A stretch of DNA of 64,000 bases. It comes from Firmicutes bacterium HGW-Firmicutes-15. GTDB lineage: Bacteria; Bacillota; Syntrophomonadia; Syntrophomonadales; Syntrophomonadaceae. The position numbers were made by a program, and so were the translations under genes. Shown here one piece after another: positions 35,899 through 45,497 of the stretch. Under the pieces are notes generated by a model that worked only from the letters and a program-made list of their open reading frames with translations, searched no databases and was not told the origin of the DNA. The stretch is taken from contig PHAA01000026.1 in assembly GCA_002840245.1 (NCBI GenBank), positions 24,371 to 88,370 on the forward strand, read 5' to 3'. Position 1 is the first letter of the stretch. Each line of letters starts with the position of its first letter.

Positions 35899-37449
35899 CT
35901 ATGCCCAAATAAATGTAAGCACGGCCGCTACAGCAGTAAAGATGATGGAAATTACCACCGCTAGCTTAATGACTTGGGATTCTATCCCTAAAGCATCAAT
36001 AGTTGCGGCTGCATTCTGTAATTTGGCAGGTGATATTACACTGGCCAAACCACCCGCAATGGCGGTTCCTGCAGTTACTACCAGAGGATTGAGATGTAAT
36101 AGCTTCGAGGTCATAAGGTTGTATTTAGTAAATAGGGCGATAGTAGAAGACTCGCTGCCGCTTACAAAACCTCCTATCAGGCCAAGGTAAGTGGCGGCAA
36201 CCGGGTATAAACCCTTGAAGAAATCTGCTGAACTAACTGCCAGAATCGATATCATGTTATTAGCGGAATTTGCCAATTCCCATTTACCTGGATTAGGAGT
36301 ATAGCCGGAGTACATCATTACGTAGGCGATCGCAAAGAATATGGCGGCAGAAAATGCCGGGCGTGGTGCTCTGCGTATCCATTTGGTCATGATATCTTTC
36401 CATTGTGCTCCACTGGGTTTGATAAAAGGAACAGCCAGCAAGGTGCTGATAATAACCCAAGTGTAAGCATTCCAGAGCATTCTGGTCATAATCGGTTTAG
36501 CACCAGGAATAATTGCTAATGGCATAGCCAAGTCTTTAGATAAGTATTTGTAAAGAGGCGGGTAGAAATTAATGAACAGGCAGCACCCTATCAGAATTAT
36601 CCAAGGACCCAAGGCCTTTAATAATGACATAGAGCGTTCAATATCCATATCTTGGGATGTGACACAGGAGCGGTCAATAATCTTTTTCCCCAATAATTTC
36701 ATGTAAACTAACATTACCGCTATGGTAGCTGCGCCTCCTATAACTCCGGTCAATACTATGCCTACTCCTCCATGGGCTACTGCCATAGCGGTCAATCCCA
36801 TACTAAGACCAGCCAGCATGCAGGGAATAAAACCTTCCTTAATTTTAGCCCATCCTCCTACGACATATAGCATACCAAAGCCAATCATAGTGGAGATTAT
36901 CGGCATGAATTGAGAGAAAACCAGAGCCGATTCGTTGAGGGGTGTACCGGTCATATCTGAAAAGACCACCAGAGGTGCTCCTAAAAGAGCATAGGTACAA
37001 AGGGAATCAAAGCCTAATGCAGGCAAAGCCACAGCCACAAAAGTGGAATAACCCAATGCAACCATAATAGGGGGAAGTATTGATACCGGGGTAGCACCGA
37101 CGGAGACCAAGAGGGTTCCGATACCCATATTGATAATCATTATTTGCACGGTGTGATCGTTTTTAGCAATGGTTTTAACGAATACTACAATTCTTTTTAA
37201 CGCACCGGTGCTTTCCAAAAAGGTGATTTGAAAAATCGAAGTTGCCACCATGAGGGAAACAGGAAATGATGACACAATACCTGCTAAACTAGCTTTTAAG
37301 CCGACCTCCCAACTCGTGTTGAAGAAGAAGAAAGCTACAATTAGGGCGAGAGCCCACCCGAGGAACCCGCTTAGATCAGCAGGCCACTTTATCCAGATTA
37401 ATAGAAACAATACAGCAATAATTGGTACTAACGTTAGTAGTACATCCAT
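35899..37449 (-). CDS. lctP: L-lactate permease
   Basis: A 516-residue carrier of the LctP/GlcA family with 12-13 helices. GIGTLLVSVGATPVSILPPIMVALGYS-type text after residue 110, APLVVFSDMTGTPLNES and GGFVSGSESSTIALFTKYN are family marks. It moves lactate or glycolate with protons. CCTATCCTCC (minus strand GGATAGGAGG) gives a good ribosome site. A MerR regulator lies just upstream. Confidence 0.9.
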   Translation of the reverse strand: MDVLLTLVPIIAVLFLLIWIKWPADLSGFLGWALALIVAFFFFNTSWEVGLKASLAGIVSSFPVSLMVATSIFQITFLESTGALKRIVVFVKTIAKNDHTVQIMIINMGIGTLLVSVGATPVSILPPIMVALGYSTFVAVALPALGFDSLCTYALLGAPLVVFSDMTGTPLNESALVFSQFMPIISTMIGFGMLYVVGGWAKIKEGFIPCMLAGLSMGLTAMAVAHGGVGIVLTGVIGGAATIAVMLVYMKLLGKKIIDRSCVTSQDMDIERSMSLLKALGPWIILIGCCLFINFYPPLYKYLSKDLAMPLAIIPGAKPIMTRMLWNAYTWVIISTLLAVPFIKPSGAQWKDIMTKWIRRAPRPAFSAAIFFAIAYVMMYSGYTPNPGKWELANSANNMISILAVSSADFFKGLYPVAATYLGLIGGFVSGSESSTIALFTKYNLMTSKLLHLNPLVVTAGTAIAGGLASVISPAKLQNAAATIDALGIESQVIKLAVVISIIFTAVAAVLTFIWA

Positions 37450-37625
37450 TCGAACTTATCCTCCTATCCTACTGTCCTACTTTCAAATTGTTGAGGAACG
37501 GATAAAACCAAAAACTCTGCTACCCCAACTACCGTGCTATCCAACACTACACTATCGGGTAGCCCTTAGAATTTTGCATCTTAAAAATAATAACATATTT
37601 TAAGAAGAATTTTCGAATAAATTTA

Positions 37626-38123
37626 TTACTTACCAGTTAGTTTTGATAACCAGGACTTGCCTCTGTCATCTTGTTCTTTGCGCCAGATCTTTATCAATTC
37701 GTCAATTTTTTCCTCCCTTCTCTCATCCCTTTTGGCCATTTTTTGTTCCAGTTCCATTATTCTTTGCTCTAAATTTTTATTCTGGGCAAGCAGCTCATCA
37801 TTTTGTTCTGCTATTTTGCGTATACTGGCACCCAATTCACTTAGGTCAATACTTGCGGTGCTGGTCTGGGTAGCCAGAGCAGTTTCCGACGACTCTTCCA
37901 TATTTCCCAGAGCCATTCTTATAGCGGTAGTATTCAATCCATTTTCATTTTTCAACTTCATTATTAAGCGGAGCGTTTCCAAATCAGCTTCGGTATAGAG
38001 CCGATCGCTGCGCTCATCCCGTTTAATTTTCAATCTCAAAGTGTGTTCTAAATAGCGCAGGGTATGCTGTTCGATATTCAGCATTTCAGCTACTTCTCCA
38101 ATTTTATAAAAAATTTCTTTCAT
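37626..38123 (-). CDS. MerR-family transcriptional regulator with coiled coil
   Basis: A 165-residue protein with an N-terminal MerR winged helix (YKIGEVAEMLNIEQHTLRYLE) and a long C-terminal coiled coil (IAEQNDELLAQNKNLEQRIM and following), ending in basic residues. This is the short-type MerR that lacks a separate ligand domain, often seen in sporeformers. GGAGGGAGG precedes the ATG. It may regulate the neighbouring permease or itself. Confidence 0.82.
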   Translation of the reverse strand: MKEIFYKIGEVAEMLNIEQHTLRYLEHTLRLKIKRDERSDRLYTEADLETLRLIMKLKNENGLNTTAIRMALGNMEESSETALATQTSTASIDLSELGASIRKIAEQNDELLAQNKNLEQRIMELEQKMAKRDERREEKIDELIKIWRKEQDDRGKSWLSKLTGK

Positions 38124-38358
38124 TTTGTAACCTTTCCTCCCTCCACTTCATAAATTGTTATCAGGTAAGCCGATAAGGTTAAAAAGGGTAGCAGCAGCTG
38201 TTTTGCAACTTCATAACTTCTTGTTAAGAAGGAGTTTTAGCCAGACAGTTTCTTAAGCTCATTGTGAACCTTATTGTAAACCTAAAACTTTCCCCTCTTT
38301 TTTGCTCATAATATAACAGAGGCAAATAATCCTTACCTTCATACTCTTATATATGAGC

Positions 38359-38392
38359 ACAGCCGTCCTTAAATGTTGGACGGCTGTTTTTT
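38359..38392 (+). terminator. Rho-independent terminator oriented on the plus strand
   Basis: ACAGCCGTCC (38359-38368) and GGACGGCTGT (38378-38387) form a perfect 10-bp stem followed by TTTTTATTT on the plus strand. Both flanking genes are on the minus strand, so it might end an unseen plus-strand transcript from 38124-38358, or serve the upstream minus gene despite the missing U-run. Confidence 0.65.
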
Positions 38393-38422
38393 ATTTATGG
38401 GATATCAAGTTCCTTATTAAGT

Positions 38423-40108
38423 TTAGGAATCTCTTCCGCGGCGCGTGACCATATGAGGGTGAGGTGCTTTAATTCGTTTTCGTCCGCTGCTCCAGTTCTG
38501 TCGGAGCATGAACAAAAAGATGAATCCAGCACCATAGAAGGCGTATCTAGCCTCATTGTGAAGTTGATTGACCAAGAGGTAAGCGGCGGTTAGCAGTGTG
38601 AAGCCGAAACCAAGAGCCCAGGCTACTAATCTGACCGCTTTGGTGTTAGCGGCGATCGCATCGTTTATACTTGATAATGGAATTTTTAGATTCAGTTCGC
38701 CTCTGTCGGCCCGGCTAAGTACTCTTTCCAGCAGGGGGGGGATTTCAACTAGAGAACTCCCCATGAGGGTGGCTTTTTCTTTAATCTGGTTCCAAAGACC
38801 GGCTTCTCCTTTAGCCAGATCCTTCAGATAAGGTTTGGATTCATCCAAAAAATTAATATTAGGATCCAATCCGATACATAGTCCATATAGAGTTCCCAAG
38901 GCCCGGCCCAAAAAAGTAAATTGAGCAGGAATTTGAAAAGGCTGCTCGTACAAAAGCTGTTCCAGGTCGGTGAGCAGACCACTGAAGTCAGCAGAATAGA
39001 GATCTTGGCTAGATCCCAGAGCTGCTTCAAGAAGCACCCCTACAGCTCTGGCTACTAATTCATTATCGGCATCATAACGCAGAAAACCAATTCGTTTCAA
39101 ATATGCGACAACTTGTACATAATCTCGCTTTACCAAAGCAATAACCAATTCTACCAGAACATCCCGCAGAGCAGGGGGAATAGTACCTACCATGCCAAAG
39201 TCAATCATTATCAGGCGGCCATCCTCAGTGACGAACAAGTTGCCGGGATGGGGATCGGCGTGAAAAAATCCATCCACCAAGACTTGTCTAACATAAGTCT
39301 GCAGAAGCTTGCTAGCCACTGCCTTACGGTCCACTCCTGCATTTTCCAGTCTTTCATAATCAGAGATTTTTATGCCTTCCATGAATTCCATAGTTAACAC
39401 TCGTCGATTGGTATAATCCCAGTAAATAGTTGGAATTAATATATCGGCATCTTCCTGAGTGTTATGGGCAATAGTTTCCGCATTGTGGCCTTCCTGTATA
39501 TAATCAAGTTCTTCCTGAAGTGTATCAGAGAACTCTTGATAAATAGCATCAAAATCAACCATTCGTTCCCAGTCAGTGAATATTTTCAGCAAATCAATGA
39601 TTTTGCGAACTGCTCGAAGGTCTATGCGCACCAAATCTTCGATTCCGGGGCGTAAAATCTTAATGGCAACGGTTTGCCCTTCGGTCAATACACCCCTATG
39701 AACCTGTCCCAATGAGGCAGACGCGATTGGCATTTCTTCCACTTCGGAATATATTTCGTCTAAAGGACGAGAAAATTCGTTCTCAGCTACCTGGCGAATT
39801 TCATTAAAGGATACCGGTTGGACTTCATCCTGTAAGCCAGCGAGCTCCCGAACGGTGATCTGAGGTAGAACATCTACTCTAGTGCTGAAAAACTGTCCCA
39901 GTTTGATAAGTAGTCCGCCCAAGTTTACAGCGGTGGTACGAAAACGGCGTGCCTGAGATGCATAAAGTTCTTGTCGTTTAGATTCTACCCAAGATTTTTT
40001 ATGCCACCATTTCTTATACTTAAGAGAGTAAAAAGCCCAGAAGATACTGATAAATAAATTGAGAACTGTTAAAAAACGCCTCAATCCCGCCCAGGAAGTC
40101 ATGTGCAT
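38423..40108 (-). CDS. UbiB/AarF/ABC1 family atypical kinase
   Basis: A 561-residue UbiB-family protein. The KxGQ motif (LIKLGQFFSTRVDVLP), the alanine-rich nucleotide loop SASLGQVHRG in place of a glycine loop, the ATP lysine in VAIKILRPG, FFHADPHPGN and IDFGMVG are all present. Two hydrophobic segments end the protein. In other bacteria the family supports quinone synthesis; in Firmicutes without ubiquinone the role is unknown. An 8-base poly-C run codes for PPL near residue 458. Confidence 0.88.
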   Translation of the reverse strand: MHMTSWAGLRRFLTVLNLFISIFWAFYSLKYKKWWHKKSWVESKRQELYASQARRFRTTAVNLGGLLIKLGQFFSTRVDVLPQITVRELAGLQDEVQPVSFNEIRQVAENEFSRPLDEIYSEVEEMPIASASLGQVHRGVLTEGQTVAIKILRPGIEDLVRIDLRAVRKIIDLLKIFTDWERMVDFDAIYQEFSDTLQEELDYIQEGHNAETIAHNTQEDADILIPTIYWDYTNRRVLTMEFMEGIKISDYERLENAGVDRKAVASKLLQTYVRQVLVDGFFHADPHPGNLFVTEDGRLIMIDFGMVGTIPPALRDVLVELVIALVKRDYVQVVAYLKRIGFLRYDADNELVARAVGVLLEAALGSSQDLYSADFSGLLTDLEQLLYEQPFQIPAQFTFLGRALGTLYGLCIGLDPNINFLDESKPYLKDLAKGEAGLWNQIKEKATLMGSSLVEIPPLLERVLSRADRGELNLKIPLSSINDAIAANTKAVRLVAWALGFGFTLLTAAYLLVNQLHNEARYAFYGAGFIFLFMLRQNWSSGRKRIKAPHPHMVTRRGRDS

Positions 40109-40605
40109 AGAAGAATCTCTCCATTCACTACGATAATGTTCATTATAACAGAGATTATTCCCTGGAAAAAATAGAGTGAAATTTAAGATTAATATGCCAG
40201 TGGATCAATCCTTTTTCAGTTATTAATAGCTCCTCCTTTCCTTTACAAAATCAACTACCTTTCAACCTTATTATTAAATGAGTGTCAGGGAAAGATATGA
40301 GTAGAATAGCAGCCGAAATAACACATATTGACAATCAAGCTATATATCGATTATTTACTCTCGTCCCTAGTATGGTTTTTTGTGTTATATTTGTGATAGG
40401 TGGGTATAATTCAGTTTTAGGCCTTTATTGCGTAGGTTAGTTTATGACAAATAATCTAAAACAATTATACTGTCGAATATTTGTGAAAATCAGGCTTTCT
40501 CATTATAATGTAAAGAATAGATAAAGGTGCATTTAAACTAAGGTAATAATACCTTTTGTTTAAAGAGCATCAGATATTACTCGTGGAGCAGAGGGGGAGA
40601 GATTA
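40109..40605 (+). other. Upstream region of the sigma-54 activator
   Basis: About 500 AT-rich bases between divergent genes. It contains one clear sigma-A promoter (40481-40509) and no open frame worth naming. Confidence 0.5.
40481..40509 (+). promoter_or_regulatory. Sigma-A promoter of the sigma-54 activator gene
   Basis: TTGTGA (40481-40486), 17-base spacer, TATAAT (40504-40509), about 97 bases before the GTG start. Confidence 0.7.
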
Positions 40606-42705
40606 GTGAATTTCGGGAAGGATAGTTGGAGTATTAGGGATATGATGAATAAACAAATCCAGGTTATTCATCGCGGCGATTCGTTAAGGAAGGCCATTGG
40701 TATTTTTAGCCAATATAAGATTAATACAATTCCAGTGGTTGATAAAGATGGAATATTGATTGGCGTTTTTTCAAATAGCAGGTTATATAAAGCTTTACTG
40801 GATGGAGTAAGTCTGGATGATGAATGTACACCTTATATTGTAGATTCCCCAATATTTATTAACGCGGGACTCAACTATGATGAGCTATCGCTTGTAATGA
40901 GGGTCAATAAAAGCAGGGTAGGGAATGTGCCGGTTGTCGACGATAATGGAAGAGTAGAGGGGATTGCCGGCAATAAGGAGTATTTGAAGACAAGTCTAAA
41001 TATACTTTCCCAATCATACGCTCTTCTCGAATCAATTTTCCAAGCGATGCAAGAGGGTATCATTACTGTAGATGAAAACGGCGATATTTTGAGAGTTAAT
41101 CAATCTGCGGAAAAAATGTTTGAATTTAGCTTTACAGAAGTCTATGGGATGCATATAAATGAAGTTTTATCGGAAATTAGTTATAATGGCAATCGTAGTT
41201 TTGGAGTAAGGTATAATTTTAAATCAGTTTCGGCAATTGTAAACCAGGTTCCTATAATTGAGCATGGTAAGCAAGTAGGTACTAATATAGTCTTTTTAGA
41301 TGTATCAGATTTCGAGGAGATGGCTAAGGAATTAGAAATAGTTAAAGAGCTTCACGCGACTCTGAATGCGGTTCTTAGCGCTTCTGCCTTTGGGATTTTT
41401 GTTACGGACAAATATGGTGCGGTCAAATTTGCCAACAGAATAGCCAAGCAGTTTGTAGCGAGCGAAAGTGACATAGTTGAGGGTCAGTTTTTGAAAGATT
41501 TTTTACCTACCAGTGGTAGATCTAAAGTAGTGAAAACTGGCATTACGGAAGTAGATATCTGTCATATAAATCAAAAAAACTGTGTTGTATCGCATGCTCC
41601 TATCAGTGCAGAAGATAGTAAAGATATTGAACCGGTTGGGGTTGTCAGTACTGTTTATTGTGATGATAATAAACTGCTCGAAGAGATAGCCAGAAAATGG
41701 TATTCATTACAGCAACAAGTTGATTACTATCGTAGCCAACTTGATAAACAGGGGGCCAGCGATAAATTTGACCATATAGTGACGAAAAACGATGAGTTTA
41801 TGCAAATTAAGAATGAAGCCCAACGGATAGCTAAGAGTACTTCTACGGTTCTTTTGACTGGGGAAAGTGGGGTCGGCAAAGATATGTTTGCGCGGGCAAT
41901 TCACGCTGCGAGCCCAAGAGCAAAAATGCCGTTTGTAAAAGTGAATTGTGTTGCAATACCAGAGACTCTTTTTGAATCGGAGCTATTTGGATATGCCCCA
42001 GGTTCATTTACTGGAGCATCCAAGAAAGGAAAAACGGGATATTTTGAGCAGGCTCATCAAGGCACCATATTTCTGGATGAGGTTGGTGATATGCCACTTT
42101 CAATACAGGTGAAGATATTGCAGGTCTTGCAGGATAAGCAGTTCATGCGGGTGGGTGGAATAAATACCCAGTATGTTGATGTGAGGATAATTGCCGCCAC
42201 CAACCGTAATCTACGTGAAGCGATAGCTAAAGGAACCTTCAGAGAAGATCTGTACTATCGCTTAAATGTAATTGAGCTATATTTACCCCCACTTAGAGTT
42301 CGAGCTGAAGACGTACTCCCCCTAGCTGAAACATTTATTGAAAAGTATAATGATATATTAGGTACATCAGTTTCAAACATGAGCAATCGTGCCAAAGAAG
42401 CCTTGCAACAGTATCGCTGGCCAGGAAACATCCGGGAGCTAGAAAATGCCATTGAAAGAGCTGCTAATTATGTTTGGGAGGGTGAAATGGATATAGACCA
42501 TCTTCCACCGCATATCTTACACGCAGAAAAAACAAATCATGAACAATCATCCTATCAAATAGTATTAAATGATGTTAACAAAGAAATTATATTAGATGCT
42601 TTAAGAAAGACCAAAGGCAATAGAAGTGCAGCGGCAAAAATACTGAAGATAAGTCGGTCAGCGCTATATGAAAAACTATCTAAATATGGTATTTCAAAAG
42701 ATTGA
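40606..42705 (+). CDS. Sigma-54-dependent activator, CBS-CBS-PAS-PAS-AAA-Fis
   Basis: A 699-residue enhancer-binding protein. Residues 8-130 form a pair of CBS domains, which often bind adenosine nucleotides; two PAS-like domains follow (about 140-235 and 245-355). The AAA+ domain has Walker A GESGVGKD at 419-426, the sigma-54 contact loop GSFTGA at 466-471 (common variant of GAFTGA), Walker B TIFLDEVGD and the arginine finger region. A Fis helix-turn-helix closes the protein (RSAAAKILKISRSALYEKLSK). GTG start with GAGGGGGAG before it. It is the natural candidate to control the six sigma-54 promoters in this window, perhaps in response to energy state. Confidence 0.93.
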   Translation: MNFGKDSWSIRDMMNKQIQVIHRGDSLRKAIGIFSQYKINTIPVVDKDGILIGVFSNSRLYKALLDGVSLDDECTPYIVDSPIFINAGLNYDELSLVMRVNKSRVGNVPVVDDNGRVEGIAGNKEYLKTSLNILSQSYALLESIFQAMQEGIITVDENGDILRVNQSAEKMFEFSFTEVYGMHINEVLSEISYNGNRSFGVRYNFKSVSAIVNQVPIIEHGKQVGTNIVFLDVSDFEEMAKELEIVKELHATLNAVLSASAFGIFVTDKYGAVKFANRIAKQFVASESDIVEGQFLKDFLPTSGRSKVVKTGITEVDICHINQKNCVVSHAPISAEDSKDIEPVGVVSTVYCDDNKLLEEIARKWYSLQQQVDYYRSQLDKQGASDKFDHIVTKNDEFMQIKNEAQRIAKSTSTVLLTGESGVGKDMFARAIHAASPRAKMPFVKVNCVAIPETLFESELFGYAPGSFTGASKKGKTGYFEQAHQGTIFLDEVGDMPLSIQVKILQVLQDKQFMRVGGINTQYVDVRIIAATNRNLREAIAKGTFREDLYYRLNVIELYLPPLRVRAEDVLPLAETFIEKYNDILGTSVSNMSNRAKEALQQYRWPGNIRELENAIERAANYVWEGEMDIDHLPPHILHAEKTNHEQSSYQIVLNDVNKEIILDALRKTKGNRSAAAKILKISRSALYEKLSKYGISKD

Positions 42706-42755
42706 TTAAACTCACGGACAATTATTAATTGAGAGTTTTGCATAATTAACGTTTG

Positions 42756-42820
42756 CTAAAAATCCGTTCAATATATAGTAGCTTCAAAAAGAAGACACTA
42801 TATATTGAACGGATTTTTAG
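42756..42820 (+). terminator. Perfect 24-bp inverted repeat after the activator gene
   Basis: 42756-42779 is exactly complementary to 42797-42820 (CTAAAAATCC at the left end, GGATTTTTAG at the right). The 17-base loop can also pair (CTTC with GAAG). The hairpin starts 51 bases after the stop codon and probably terminates transcription, although it is unusually long. The 42706-43069 gap holds this and the sigma-54 promoter. Confidence 0.6.
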
Positions 42821-42958
42821 TGAATTTACGAATTATGTAAAATCCGCAATTGTAAGGTTTTTCGGACAGTATTGAAATAAACGTACACTTTCTGTTGGGC
42901 ATAACATTATGTATTCATATTAGTGGCTATAGAATTGATTTTAAAACATATTATATGT

Positions 42959-42974
42959 TGGCACTATAATTGCA
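42959..42974 (+). promoter_or_regulatory. Sigma-54 promoter of the molybdopterin oxidoreductase
   Basis: TGGCACT-ATAA-TTGCA with consensus spacing, 96 bases before the oxidoreductase ATG. Confidence 0.86.
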
Positions 42975-43069
42975 TTGATATATGGGTGACATGTAGTTTA
43001 GGTTGCCTCACGGAACCAATATGTTTACGTAAATGAGGTTTAATATACCACTAAAGGAGTAATGTTGAT

Positions 43070-45154
43070 ATGTCGGAAGAAATTAAATGGGTTAAAACTC
43101 ACTGCGCGCGGATGGACCATGGGGGTTGCGGTCTGCTGGTCGGAGTCAAGGATAATAAGATTGTTCAAGTCAAGGGTAATCCGGATGGGTATTTAAACAA
43201 GGGATACACCTGCTACAAAGGTAGAATTTCAGCAGATCGTCTTAGTCACCCAGATCGTCTTAAATATCCTCTAAAGCGTATGGGGGAACGGGGTGAGGGG
43301 AAATGGCAGCGCATTTCTTGGGATCAAGCACTTGATGAAACAGCCAATAGTCTTCTTGTAATTAAGGAGAAATACGGAGCTCGGGCGGTTGGATTTGGGG
43401 TTGGGATGCCTAAGGGGCTGGAACATTTTGTTCTAATTAGGTTGGCCAATATTTTCGGATCGCCTAATGTCATTGCTTCTCAAGATGTATGCCATGCCCC
43501 GCGAGAGGTCTCTGGAATGCATACCTGTGGGTTTTACCCCGTTGCCGATGTCCACAACCCTACCGAGCTAGTTCTATCCTGGGCCAGCAATAATCTTGCC
43601 ACCAACGAGGAGGGACAGATAGCTGGGCTCACATTACAGCAGCTTAAAAAAGGTGCAAAGCTAATTGTAGTTGATCCTCGCAGGACAGAGCTTGCTGAAC
43701 GGGCCGAGCTATGGCTGCAGCTTAAACCCGGAACTGACCCGGCACTTGCGCTAGGTTTTTTAAATGTTATTATTGAAGAATCGCTTTATGATAAAGATTT
43801 TGTTGAGCAATTCACAACCGGATTTGAAGATCTAGCCCAACACATTAAACAATATTCACCAGAAACGGTTTCTGAAATAACTTGGGTTCCAGCTGATCAG
43901 ATACGTAAAGCTGCCAGGATGTATGCAGAGGCCAAACCTGCAACAGTGCAGTGGGGTAATGCTATTGAACATGACGTCAACGTTTTTGATGCCAGTCGCT
44001 CATTGATATGCCTGATGGCTATCACCAGTAATCTGGAAGTCCCTGGGGGTAATGTTAATGCCTATGACCCTAAAATAATGGGGCTGGGTGAATTTGTGCG
44101 AGCTGATCTGGTGCCCAATAAGTTCAAGGAAATGATCGGTGCTCATTACAGGACTATACCTAGAATGATGACAGTACCACCAGCATATTTCCGCAAAGCG
44201 GTACTGGAAGAAGCTCCTTATCCGGTTCGAGGATACTACGGGATGTGTACCAATCCCTTGGTGACCTGGGCAGATAGTGCACTTAGCTATGAAGCGTTTA
44301 AGAGCCTTGATTTTATTGCTATAGCAGATATATTTATGACGCCTACCGCATCTATGGCAGATATAGTATTCCCAGCTGCGCACCAATTCGAGATGAATGA
44401 TATTGGTCATTACGGCATAGGACATGGCATTGTACTCGCTCGGCCGAAAGTTGTTGATCCACCGGAGGAGTGCTGGCCTGACATTAAAATTATTAATGAG
44501 CTGGGCAAGAGAGTGTCATCACCAGAATACTGGCATGATGATTTTGAGGATTTCCTTGAGGATTTGCTAAAGCCCTCGGGTTTAAGCTACAGTGAATTCA
44601 TTGAAAAGGGCTATCTGAAGGGACCTGATCGTTTCAAGCTGTATCAGGACAAGGGTTTTAAAACGCCCACCGGAAAGGTAGAACTGAAGTTGAGCGTCGC
44701 TGAGAAGTTTAAACTAAAATCTCTGCCCGAATTCACTAGTCTACCGGAAGATGATGATCCAGAGTATCCACTACTTTTAATTAGCGGTAAGAGCCCCAAT
44801 TATCTTCACTCTTCATATCGATGGGTTGATAAACTTAGGAAAAAAGAAGCAGAACCAATTGTTGAAATACACCCGGAAACGGCCGTAACCTATGGTATCA
44901 GCGATGGTGATAAGGTCATCATTGAAACGAAGTATGGCAAAATTGAACAGGTGGCAAGGGTTAGCGATGTTGTAGATCCTCGTATAATCAGTGCGGCTAT
45001 AGGATGGTGGTTCCCCGCAGGAGATGGAGACAAGCAAATAGATTGGCAGAAATCCAATTTCAACATGCTTACCTCGATAAAAAAACTAGGCAAAGAGTTT
45101 GGAACACCGAACATGAAGAACCTACCATGTAGAATACGTAGTGAATTAGTCTAG
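43070..45154 (+). CDS. Orphan molybdopterin/tungstopterin oxidoreductase
   Basis: A 694-residue catalytic protein of the DMSO-reductase superfamily. Domain marks are WQRISWDQALDETA, VVDPRRTELAERAELWLQLKPGTD, FMTPTASMADIVFPAAHQFE and a C-terminal dinucleotide-binding domain. The likely metal ligand is Cys141 (SQDVCHAPREV). The N-terminal iron-sulfur motif reads C12-A-R-M15-DHGG-C20 and C48; related proteins have cysteine where Met15 stands, so the cluster may be missing or altered. No partner iron-sulfur or membrane subunit lies next to it. It may be a soluble reductase, dehydrogenase or, like acetylene hydratase, a non-redox enzyme. AAAGGAG precedes the ATG. Confidence 0.87.
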   Translation: MSEEIKWVKTHCARMDHGGCGLLVGVKDNKIVQVKGNPDGYLNKGYTCYKGRISADRLSHPDRLKYPLKRMGERGEGKWQRISWDQALDETANSLLVIKEKYGARAVGFGVGMPKGLEHFVLIRLANIFGSPNVIASQDVCHAPREVSGMHTCGFYPVADVHNPTELVLSWASNNLATNEEGQIAGLTLQQLKKGAKLIVVDPRRTELAERAELWLQLKPGTDPALALGFLNVIIEESLYDKDFVEQFTTGFEDLAQHIKQYSPETVSEITWVPADQIRKAARMYAEAKPATVQWGNAIEHDVNVFDASRSLICLMAITSNLEVPGGNVNAYDPKIMGLGEFVRADLVPNKFKEMIGAHYRTIPRMMTVPPAYFRKAVLEEAPYPVRGYYGMCTNPLVTWADSALSYEAFKSLDFIAIADIFMTPTASMADIVFPAAHQFEMNDIGHYGIGHGIVLARPKVVDPPEECWPDIKIINELGKRVSSPEYWHDDFEDFLEDLLKPSGLSYSEFIEKGYLKGPDRFKLYQDKGFKTPTGKVELKLSVAEKFKLKSLPEFTSLPEDDDPEYPLLLISGKSPNYLHSSYRWVDKLRKKEAEPIVEIHPETAVTYGISDGDKVIIETKYGKIEQVARVSDVVDPRIISAAIGWWFPAGDGDKQIDWQKSNFNMLTSIKKLGKEFGTPNMKNLPCRIRSELV

Positions 45155-45497
45155 TCATATTTGACATAAAAACAAACTGAAAGACTTTTCAATTGAGATA
45201 AACCTTCTATTTCAGAGGGTTTATCTGTTTTTTGTGACTTTACATATAGCTTCGCCCTTTACAATAAAAGAAATGCACAATAAATTCTTAGAAGCTGTTA
45301 CGCTACTTTCAAAATATTATAATTATTTGTCTCATAATATAACATAATAACATTTGTTGGACTGGCTAGTATTAAAGCAGGCTTATTCTGGAGTATACTT
45401 ATTACTGGGTGTTAATTAAGAGCGTATGGGCATATAAAGAATAATCGTTAGGTAAAGAGTTTTGGTGGACTACAAGTAGAAATGGAGGATATTAGGA
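45155..45497 (+). other. Gap with terminator after the molybdoenzyme gene
   Basis: Apart from the terminator at 45196-45234 the gap is AT-rich, with no promoter that can be named and no gene. Confidence 0.5.
45196..45234 (+). terminator. Terminator of the molybdoenzyme gene
   Basis: AGATAAACCTTCT pairs with AGAGGGTTTATCT and is followed by GTTTTTTG. Confidence 0.82.
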
